Source of the DNA: Campylobacteraceae bacterium
Lineage (GTDB): Bacteria > Campylobacterota > Campylobacteria > Campylobacterales > Sulfurovaceae
Reading direction: 5' to 3'
Assembly (NCBI GenBank): GCA_026986355.1
Contig: JALSOO010000244.1
Span: 1-6,635 of the forward strand
Length of the DNA: 6,635 nucleotides
Below the pieces are notes generated by a model. It made no database searches. It was not told where the DNA came from and saw nothing but the letters and a program-made list of their open reading frames with translations. This document shows positions 1 through 5,762 of the stretch, piece after piece. The position numbers were made by a program, and so were the translations under genes. Positions within the stretch are counted from its first letter, which is position 1, and each line of letters opens with the position of its first letter.

Positions 1-87
1 GTTACGCACAAGATACCAATGGTATTTAATATTAAATATAGACACTTTACTATTGATAAAAAAGGAAAAGTTTATGAAGTTCATTAA
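1..87 (+). CDS. ftsE: FtsE-like ABC ATPase, C-terminal end only
   Basis: Frame 1 is open from the window edge to a TAA at 85-87 and gives 28 residues starting VTHKIPMVFNIKY and ending GKVYEVH. The VTHK at the start resembles the H-loop (switch histidine) that sits near the C-terminus of ABC ATPases. The following 'YRHFTIDKKGKVYE' resembles the usual R-x-I-x-L-x-x-G-x-[IV] end of FtsE. The position directly before, and overlapping, an ftsX-like gene supports FtsE, the cytoplasmic ATPase that drives FtsX. The Walker A, signature and Walker B motifs lie upstream of the window, so the assignment rests on this short tail and on context. Another ABC ATPase is possible but unlikely given the neighbour. 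Confidence 0.72.
   Translation, partial: VTHKIPMVFNIKYRHFTIDKKGKVYEVH
61..70 (+). promoter_or_regulatory. Ribosome binding site that sets the ftsX start
   Basis: The purine run AAAGGAAAAG contains AAGGA, about 7 bases before the ATG at 74. It lies inside the end of the upstream ftsE-like frame. It favours ATG 74 over the in-frame TTG at 53, which has no Shine-Dalgarno-like sequence in front of it. Confidence 0.6.
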
Positions 88-871
88 GAGACATCTCTCA
101 CTAATTTTTCCATTAGTTGCTATTCTCCTTGGATTGGAATTTTTTATCGTTTTTGACCGTACTACTGATAAATATGAGAAGAGTTTGACTTCAGATTACA
201 GTATGATGGTTGTAGCGATAGAGGATATGAGTATAGATGATTTTAAAGATTTAAATAGACATATATTGGGAGTTAGAGAGCTACCTCGACCAAAGGTATT
301 GAATGATATATATGATAAAGATAGTAAAAATAGTGCTATTCCAAACTTTTATGAGATAAAACTTGATAATCTTTTGGGGATTAAAGCATTAGAAGAGGTT
401 AAAAATAATCTATCGCAATCAAAAAGTATTAAACGTATCGAGACTTTTCGTTCTACCTATAAATCTCAATATGAACTCTTTACCTTTATAAAATACTCTT
501 TTGCTACATTTATATTTTTTATGTCTATTATTGGATTTTTCTTGATTATCAAACAGATGGAGGTATGGAACTATATCCATGCTCAACGTATGAAAATAAT
601 GGAGATTTTTGGTGCATCACTCTTTTTACGCTCCAAAGTATTGATTAATATGGCTCTGTTAGATGCTATTATCTCCTCCATTTTAACATCTATGATGTTT
701 GTCTCACTCCAAAAGATGTGGATTTCAGATACTCAAATGGATATACTCAAAGAGCATGTATCAGATGTATTTCGTTTTTCAGACTTTTTTATTTTGCTAT
801 TCTCTTCTATCTCTATTGTTCTTATTGCTGTCTTTATCGTTGTTATTAATGTTAAGGAGGAGAGTAGTTAA
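74..871 (+). CDS. ftsX: FtsX-like cell-division ABC transporter permease
   Basis: This is a 265-residue inner-membrane protein with the FtsX layout. A short basic N-terminus (MKFIKRH) leads into TM1 (about 8-27), then a large periplasmic domain of about 110 residues (28-138), and then TM2 (141-159), TM3 (189-211) and TM4 (238-258) with a short charged tail. A cytoplasmic loop between TM2 and TM3 contains KIMEIFGAS (174-182), resembling the conserved 'E-x-x-G-A' coupling segment of FtsX proteins. In the known system FtsX does not transport a substrate. It passes the ATPase state of FtsE to a periplasmic peptidoglycan-hydrolase regulator, here encoded by the next gene. The start overlaps the upstream frame by 14 bases and the stop overlaps the next start by one base (TAATG), so the three genes are probably translationally coupled. 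An in-frame TTG at 53 would add seven residues but lacks a ribosome site. The sequence is divergent, so the call rests on topology, the GAS loop and synteny. Confidence 0.83.
   Translation: MKFIKRHLSLIFPLVAILLGLEFFIVFDRTTDKYEKSLTSDYSMMVVAIEDMSIDDFKDLNRHILGVRELPRPKVLNDIYDKDSKNSAIPNFYEIKLDNLLGIKALEEVKNNLSQSKSIKRIETFRSTYKSQYELFTFIKYSFATFIFFMSIIGFFLIIKQMEVWNYIHAQRMKIMEIFGASLFLRSKVLINMALLDAIISSILTSMMFVSLQKMWISDTQMDILKEHVSDVFRFSDFFILLFSSISIVLIAVFIVVINVKEESS
854..860 (+). promoter_or_regulatory. Strong Shine-Dalgarno of the EnvC-like gene
   Basis: AAGGAGG, a full match to the anti-Shine-Dalgarno core, sits inside the last codons of ftsX, 10 bases before the ATG at 871. It is the strongest ribosome site in the window and suggests the EnvC-like protein can be translated efficiently even though its gene overlaps ftsX. 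Confidence 0.7.
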
Positions 872-2067
872 TGAGAGTGGTTCTTTATATTGTTTTATCT
901 CTCTCTCTACTTTTTTCCTCTTCTATTGATAGAAAGATTACTAAAAAGAGAAAAGAGTTAAAAATAACAAAAATAGAGTATAAAAAGATGGATAGAGAGT
1001 TATCTAAAATTGCAAAAAAGATAGTACTAGCTAAAAAAGAGGAGAAAAAATTAGATAAAAAGATAGCTTTTTTAGAAGATGATATTAAAAATAATGAAGC
1101 TAAATATAGTATATTAAAAGATAAAGAGAAAAAATTATTAAAAAAAATAGAGATAATAAATAGCACTATATCATCTAAGCAGGAGGAGTTTGTAGCATTA
1201 GTAGCTAAAAACTTCTCAATGGCTTTGGCTCTAAAAGAGATAAAACACCCTACAAAAGAGTCGGTAGTTATGGAAGAGGTCTATAACCTATACTCTAAGA
1301 AAAATGATAAAGCGATAGAAAAATTAAAAAATGAGATTTTAAATTTAAATAAAGAACAGAATTTATTAAAGAAAAAATCGGAGCTAATAAAAGAGACTAT
1401 TGCTGAATATAAAAATGAACGTTTAGAGTATACAGTTAAAAAAGAGAAGAAAGATAAGCTTATAGCTAGTTTGGCGAGAGATAAGGCTATCTATAAAAAG
1501 AGATTTAGAAGAATTTCTCAAAGTAAACGTAGTTTAGAGAGAAAACTTGCAAAATTAAATATTATTAGGCGAAGTGAGATAGAGGCTAGAGAAGCTAAAC
1601 GTAGAGAGGCTAAAAACCGTAAAGATTTAGATGATGAAGTTCAAGCTAGTAGAGACTCTTATGTAGCCATTGGAAGATATAGAGGAACAAAAACATTCTC
1701 TCCATTAAAAGGTTCAGTGCTTATTAAGAGATTTGGTTCGTATATAGACCCTATCTATAAGTTTAAAATTTTTAATAAATCTATTACACTAAAAGCTCCT
1801 TATGTTGGTGCAAAAGTACGAACGGTACTAAATGGAAAGGTTGTTTTTTCTGAAAATTCAGGAGGAATGCTTGGAAGAGTTGTCATTATAGAACACGAAA
1901 AGGGTATCCATACCATTTATGCAAAGATTTCACGTCTAGCTCCAAGTGTCCATGTCGGTAAACAGCTCTTAAAAGGGGCAGTTATTGGAAAAGTAGATAA
2001 AAGCTTAATGTTTGAAGTTACCAAAGATAATAAACATATAAACCCTCTAAGGTTGATTCATTTATAG
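871..2067 (+). CDS. envC: EnvC-like murein hydrolase activator, degenerate LytM (M23) domain
   Basis: This is a 398-residue exported protein. A hydrophobic signal segment (residues 2-18) is followed by a long Lys/Glu-rich coiled-coil region (about 20-245) and a basic linker. A C-terminal LytM/peptidase-M23 fold (about 275-398) is recognisable from RFG (287-289), KAP (308-310), the GKVVFSENSGG segment (322-332), TIY (348-350), FEV (381-383) and the NP (391-392) near the end. Aligned by eye to active M23 enzymes, the zinc and catalytic residues are all replaced: N302 and T306 stand where HxxxD should be, K352 stands in the Y-x-H position, and S378/M380 replace HxH. The same kind of loss defines E. 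coli EnvC, which activates amidases and does not cut peptidoglycan. With FtsE and FtsX immediately upstream, the inferred role is an FtsEX-controlled periplasmic activator of a septal amidase (AmiA-type, not in this window). The Lys-rich coil gives this stretch an A-rich + strand. Orthology to E. coli EnvC itself is not proven; 'EnvC-like' is the safe name. Confidence 0.85.
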   Translation: MRVVLYIVLSLSLLFSSSIDRKITKKRKELKITKIEYKKMDRELSKIAKKIVLAKKEEKKLDKKIAFLEDDIKNNEAKYSILKDKEKKLLKKIEIINSTISSKQEEFVALVAKNFSMALALKEIKHPTKESVVMEEVYNLYSKKNDKAIEKLKNEILNLNKEQNLLKKKSELIKETIAEYKNERLEYTVKKEKKDKLIASLARDKAIYKKRFRRISQSKRSLERKLAKLNIIRRSEIEAREAKRREAKNRKDLDDEVQASRDSYVAIGRYRGTKTFSPLKGSVLIKRFGSYIDPIYKFKIFNKSITLKAPYVGAKVRTVLNGKVVFSENSGGMLGRVVIIEHEKGIHTIYAKISRLAPSVHVGKQLLKGAVIGKVDKSLMFEVTKDNKHINPLRLIHL

Positions 2068-2074
2068 AATTTCA

Positions 2075-2085
2075 GCTATAATTTC
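2075..2085 (+). promoter_or_regulatory. Sigma-70-type promoter (-10) for the small membrane protein and channel
   Basis: GCTATAATTTC contains a perfect TATAAT at 2077-2082, just after the envC-like stop. The expected transcription start is around 2089, giving a leader of about 20 bases with an AGGGA-type ribosome site (2100-2104) before the ATG at 2111. No -35 hexamer is evident, which fits the known Campylobacterota promoter style. The same 11 bases recur at 4200-4210 before thrC. Confidence 0.65.
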
Positions 2086-2110
2086 ATAATTTTAAAAAAA
2101 GGGAATTAAA

Positions 2111-2491
2111 ATGAGTTTACAAAAAGTAATATCAGGATTTTTTATTATTTTGGCAATGACACTAAATTTTGGATTTTTCTATGGAGATATGGGTAATCCT
2201 GCTATGCATAGCACTTATGAACTCTTTGGTGCGTTAGTTATATCATTGATTGCAACAGCTCTTAAGATTGGAGATAAGACACAGATAGGCTCAGTTCTAT
2301 TAGCTACATCATTGGTTGCCGATATTCAACTTATTATAGCTGTCATTGTATGGGCAGTAGTCGAGTACTCATTAGGGGGAATGACTAGTAGCCATATGGC
2401 AACTGTTATCTCTTTTTCTGGAGGTGCATTATTGGCAAATATCACTTCAGTTGTTCTCTATATAGGTGAAACTTTAAAATCTAAAAGATAA
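2111..2491 (+). CDS. Small four-helix membrane protein of unknown function
   Basis: This 126-residue integral membrane protein has about four predicted helices (6-24, 37-52, 60-85, 96-119), with short loops and a basic C-terminal end (KSKR). The loop after helix 1 carries YGDMGNP (24-30), and acidic residues D71 and E85 lie in or at the edge of the third helix. It matches no enzyme or transporter family that I can name from motifs. From memory it resembles a Campylobacterota domain-of-unknown-function family (possibly DUF6394), which I cannot confirm here. The gene starts about 22 bases after its own probable transcription start and ends four bases before a potassium-channel gene with a weak ribosome site, so the two are very likely one transcript with coupled translation. 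A role as a partner or regulator of the channel is an inference from position only. Confidence 0.8.
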   Translation: MSLQKVISGFFIILAMTLNFGFFYGDMGNPAMHSTYELFGALVISLIATALKIGDKTQIGSVLLATSLVADIQLIIAVIVWAVVEYSLGGMTSSHMATVISFSGGALLANITSVVLYIGETLKSKR

Positions 2492-2495
2492 TATT

Positions 2496-4184
2496 ATGGA
2501 GAGTAGCAACGCTTTTTGGATTATTTTACAACGCTTACGAACTCCATTAATTGTTCTTATTGTAACTTACGCTATTGCTATTTTGGGAATGGTTATCATT
2601 CCTGGAGCAGATGGTAATGGTAACCCTTACCACTTAACTTTTTTTGATGCGTTTTACTTCGTCTCTTATACAGCATCAACTATTGGATTTGGAGAGACTC
2701 CCTATGATTTTACTTATCCTCAACGTCTATGGGTTATGGTTGTTATCTATATAACTGTTATCGGTTGGTTTTATACGATTGGGGCATTAGTTGCAATTAT
2801 TACAGATAAAACATTAAATCAAGAGTTATTAAAAGGTAAATTTGTACGTCAAGTTCAAAAATTAAATAGAGAGTTTGTTATTATATTGGGATATAACTAT
2901 GTTCATGCAGAAGTTATAAAAAAATTAACAAAAGCAGATATAGATGTTGTTGTAATAGAACAAGATGAAGAGAAACTAAATCTTTTTCAGTTAGATGAGT
3001 CCTCTATGGGTGTCCCCGTAATGGTAGCTGATGCACTATTGACCTCTACACTCAAAGAGGCAGGAGTTGGTTCTCCTTATTGTAGAGCTGTTGTTTCACA
3101 TTTCTACAAAGAAGAGAAAAATTTACGCATTACAATTTTAACAAGATTTATCAATCCTACCGTCAAGGTAATCACTAAAGCAACTTATGAAGATACAATG
3201 ACATCTATTTTAGATACCGATGTAGCAAAGATAGAGAATCCTTTTGAGATATTTGCAAAACGGTTTGATATAGCTATAACTGCTCCACATATTTTGACAT
3301 TGGAAAATTGGATTTATAAAAATGCTGATTTGACCGATGAAGCTAGTCTTTTACCTAATGGTCGTTATATCATTTGTGGTTATGGACGTTTAGGAAAGTT
3401 ACTCCAAGAGAAGCTTGATAAACATGGTATGGATTATATGATAATAGATGAACATGTTATACCAAGCCAAACGATGATAGAGAATGAGACATTTATACGA
3501 GCTAATGCAGATAATAAAGATGTTTTATTAGAGGCAGGGATTGAGTCTGCATCTGTTTTAGTTGCAGGGACACAAAATGATATAGATAATATCTCTATAT
3601 TGGTTACAGCTAAAAAAATAAATCCTGATTTATATCTGATTGCAAGAGCAAATACCATGAAAGAGTTCACTATTTTTGAAGAGACAGGTGCAAATTGGCT
3701 CTTTATGATAGAGAAGATACTTATCAATAAAACATCTCTACAACTATCTCAACCATTAAAACATGCTTTTTTAAAAAAGATTCTCTATAAAGATGAAAAT
3801 TGGGGTACATCATTGGTAAATCTCTTAAAGGCACAACTTGGAGTTAATCCACAGCTGTTACATTTAACCATTAATGAAGAGAAAGCCTATGCTATCTACT
3901 CAGCTATCAAAGAGAATGAGTCTATTCCATTAAATGTGCTTTTGAAATCATTAGAAGATTGGGAGAGCTATCACAAGGCTATTCCTCTATTTCTAAAACG
4001 TAATGGAGAAGAGTTTCTATTGCCATCTAATGAGATACTAGAGATAGGAGACCAGATTCTATTTGCTTGTAATAAAGAGAGTAGAGAGGAGATAGAGCTT
4101 ATAGCTTCCAATATCTATGACTTACAGTATGTTAGAACAGGAGAAGATAAAGAGAATTGGCTATTGAGCAAGATTTTTAAGTAA
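2496..4184 (+). CDS. Two-TM potassium channel with tandem RCK/TrkA-N domains
   Basis: This 562-residue protein has the plan of a 2TM-RCK potassium channel. TM1 is at about 17-36, followed by a pore helix and selectivity filter TIGFGE (62-67, preceded by YTAS) and TM2 at about 79-103. The first Rossmann RCK domain starts at about 125. In its nucleotide-binding loop the usual GxGxxG reads G132-Y-N134-Y-V-H137, so two of three glycines are missing, though the acidic end of beta-2 (E155) remains. The second RCK domain starts at about 290 with an intact G295-Y-G297-R-L-G300 and D318 at the end of beta-2. The C-terminal region (about 475-550), with FLLPSNEILEIGDQILF, resembles a TrkA-C/RCK-C domain. 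Such channels conduct K+ across the inner membrane and are gated by nucleotides or ions at the RCK ring. The overall plan recalls the Helicobacter pylori channel HpKchA. There is no good Shine-Dalgarno before the ATG, consistent with coupling to the preceding gene. Ion selectivity and ligand are inferred. Confidence 0.88.
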   Translation: MESSNAFWIILQRLRTPLIVLIVTYAIAILGMVIIPGADGNGNPYHLTFFDAFYFVSYTASTIGFGETPYDFTYPQRLWVMVVIYITVIGWFYTIGALVAIITDKTLNQELLKGKFVRQVQKLNREFVIILGYNYVHAEVIKKLTKADIDVVVIEQDEEKLNLFQLDESSMGVPVMVADALLTSTLKEAGVGSPYCRAVVSHFYKEEKNLRITILTRFINPTVKVITKATYEDTMTSILDTDVAKIENPFEIFAKRFDIAITAPHILTLENWIYKNADLTDEASLLPNGRYIICGYGRLGKLLQEKLDKHGMDYMIIDEHVIPSQTMIENETFIRANADNKDVLLEAGIESASVLVAGTQNDIDNISILVTAKKINPDLYLIARANTMKEFTIFEETGANWLFMIEKILINKTSLQLSQPLKHAFLKKILYKDENWGTSLVNLLKAQLGVNPQLLHLTINEEKAYAIYSAIKENESIPLNVLLKSLEDWESYHKAIPLFLKRNGEEFLLPSNEILEIGDQILFACNKESREEIELIASNIYDLQYVRTGEDKENWLLSKIFK

Positions 4185-4199
4185 GCAAATCTCTTTTTT

Positions 4200-4210
4200 G
4201 CTATAATTTC
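4200..4210 (+). promoter_or_regulatory. Sigma-70-type promoter (-10) for thrC
   Basis: GCTATAATTTC with TATAAT at 4202-4207 is preceded by a T tract (4194-4199). The expected transcription start is around 4214, leaving a leader of about 20 bases that carries AGGA at 4223-4226, seven bases before the thrC ATG. The block is identical over 11 bases to the one at 2075-2085. No -35 box is visible. Confidence 0.68.
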
Positions 4211-4233
4211 CAAAAAATATCTAGGAATATTAT

Positions 4234-5703
4234 ATGCAATTTATAGAGACTCGTGGTAATAATGGTGTTAAATCTAACAAAGTAAATTTTTCAGAGGCTA
4301 TTCTTAGTCCAAGTGCTAGTTTTGGTGGGATTTATGTACCTGAATCATTACCAACCTTTGATATAGAATTTTTAACAAAGCATCTTGATAGCCACTATAA
4401 AACATTGGCTTTAGATGTGCTTCAATCTTTTGAGATAGATATTGATGAGTCAACACTAATAGAGGCTCTTGAACGTTACGATACATTTGATAATCCTATC
4501 AATCCAGTACCTCTATCCAAAATTGAAGAGGATTGTTTTGTATCGGAACTCTATCATGGTCCTACTCGTGCTTTTAAAGATATGGCTTTGCAACCTTTTG
4601 GTTATCTTTTGGCAAAAGAGGCTCAAAAACGTAATGAGAACTATCTAATTATGGCTGCCACTTCTGGAGATACAGGTCCTGCAACACTAGAGACATTTAA
4701 AAATCAAGATAATATAAAAGTGACATGTCTATATCCTGATGGTGGTACAAGTGATGTTCAAAGACTACAGATGGTTACAGAAGAGGCAGAAAACCTAAAG
4801 GTTATTGGGGTTCATGGTAATTTTGATGATACCCAAAATATGCTCAAAGAGCTTTTGGCTTCAGATGATTTCAAATCAGAGTTAGAGAGTAGAAATATCA
4901 AACTTTCAGCTGCGAATTCAGTTAACTTTGGGCGTATTATCTTTCAAACTATTTACCATATTCACTCCTATTTAGAGTTGGTTAGAGAAGATGAGATTAA
5001 AATGGGTGAGAAGGTATATATAGTTGTTCCTTCTGGAAACTTTGGTAATGCCCTTGGTGGATTCTATGCCAAAGAGGCAGGGCTTCCTGTCGAAAAAATT
5101 CTAATCTCTTCTAATATCAATAATATATTAACTGATTGGATAGAGAGTGGAGAGTATGATTTAACCACTAGAGAGCTTATCAAAACAGAGTCTCCAGCAA
5201 TGGATATATTAAAGAGTTCAAATATCGAACGTATTCTTTTTCATAAGTTTGGAGCTAAACGAACCAAAGAGCTTATGGACGATTTGGCAACAAACAATAA
5301 GTTTATAATGACCGATACAGAAAAAGCCTCTATTCAAGCAGATTTTTCTGCAACATACAGCACCGATAGTGAGTGTGAAGATGAAATTGGTAGATATGCA
5401 CAACAAGGTTACATCATGGACCCTCACACAGCTACCTGTATCAAATCGTATAGAGAAGATAGAGAAAAAGAGCTAAAAACTATTATCTACTCAACAGCAG
5501 AGTGGACAAAATTCTCTGTAACTGTAGCAAAAGCATTAGGGCAAACAGATATTACAGAAGATACCAAAGCTTTAGAGTGGATTAAAACCAATACTAATGT
5601 AACTGTACCTGCTATGATTGATGGACTATTTCATAAAGAGATAAAACATACTCTAATTGTCGATAAAGAGGGGATTAAAGAGGAGATGTTGAAGTTTTTA
5701 TAA
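4234..5703 (+). CDS. thrC: Threonine synthase
   Basis: This 489-residue PLP enzyme is predicted to convert O-phospho-L-homoserine to L-threonine and phosphate, the last step of threonine synthesis, in the cytoplasm. The N-terminal segment has the threonine-synthase pattern SPSASFGGIYVPESLP (26-41, compare 'sp.GGLYVPE'). HGPTRAFKD (108-116) supplies the Schiff-base lysine K115. TSGDTGP (143-149) is the substrate-phosphate/PLP loop, AANSVNFGR (226-234) is a family motif, and PSGNFGN (266-272) is the glycine-rich loop that binds the PLP phosphate. Length and motif order fit the long threonine synthases. The ATG at 4234 has AGGA seven bases upstream and its own -10 promoter, so it is probably transcribed apart from the channel gene. 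No other threonine-pathway gene is in view. Nothing suggests loss of function; the P149 where many homologues have S is probably neutral. Confidence 0.96.
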   Translation: MQFIETRGNNGVKSNKVNFSEAILSPSASFGGIYVPESLPTFDIEFLTKHLDSHYKTLALDVLQSFEIDIDESTLIEALERYDTFDNPINPVPLSKIEEDCFVSELYHGPTRAFKDMALQPFGYLLAKEAQKRNENYLIMAATSGDTGPATLETFKNQDNIKVTCLYPDGGTSDVQRLQMVTEEAENLKVIGVHGNFDDTQNMLKELLASDDFKSELESRNIKLSAANSVNFGRIIFQTIYHIHSYLELVREDEIKMGEKVYIVVPSGNFGNALGGFYAKEAGLPVEKILISSNINNILTDWIESGEYDLTTRELIKTESPAMDILKSSNIERILFHKFGAKRTKELMDDLATNNKFIMTDTEKASIQADFSATYSTDSECEDEIGRYAQQGYIMDPHTATCIKSYREDREKELKTIIYSTAEWTKFSVTVAKALGQTDITEDTKALEWIKTNTNVTVPAMIDGLFHKEIKHTLIVDKEGIKEEMLKFL

Positions 5704-5734
5704 AATTAAAATTATAGTTTAAGTTTATAAGGTG

Positions 5735-5740
5735 TAGAAT
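5735..5740 (+). promoter_or_regulatory. Possible -10 promoter for the nuclease-fold gene
   Basis: TAGAAT preceded by TG (GGTGTAGAATT) lies 23 bases before the ATG at 5763, at the same distance as the two clearer promoters in this window are from their genes (about 27-28 bases). It deviates from TATAAT at one base. A weaker alternative, TATAGT, lies at 5713-5718. Transcription may also read through from thrC, since I see no terminator between them. Confidence 0.4.
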
Positions 5741-5762
5741 TATTCAAAAAGAGTAGCTTATA

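Noticed and set aside
699..929. Second + strand frame across the ftsX/envC junction with a Leu/Phe-rich product.
   Set aside because: It overlaps two well-supported genes in another frame, has no ribosome site and no motifs.
885..1166. Open frame on the minus strand encoding a Phe/Ile/Leu-rich, membrane-like peptide.
   Set aside because: It is the complement of the Lys/Glu-rich coiled-coil codons (AAA/GAA read as TTT/TTC). It has no ribosome site or family motif.
930..1640. Strong A/G skew of the + strand, at first suggestive of a low-complexity or foreign insert.
   Set aside because: It is explained by the Lys/Glu-rich coiled coil of the EnvC-like protein; the reading frame is intact and continuous with the LytM domain.
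3434..3727. Minus-strand frame inside the channel gene.
   Set aside because: It lies fully within the second RCK domain coding sequence, with no motif or initiation signal.
4184..4202. AGCAAA ... TTTGCT inverted repeat just after the channel gene, a possible terminator.
   Set aside because: The stem is only six mostly A-T pairs with no following U tract, and its right arm runs into the thrC -10 element. It is more likely chance in an AT-rich spacer.
5218..5427. Minus-strand frame inside thrC.
   Set aside because: It is short, has no recognisable features, and lies on the opposite strand of strongly conserved threonine-synthase sequence.
5698..5730. TTATAAA ... TTTATAA inverted repeat after thrC.
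   Set aside because: It is made of A/T only with a loop of about 19 bases, so it would form no stable hairpin. Such matches are expected by chance at this composition.
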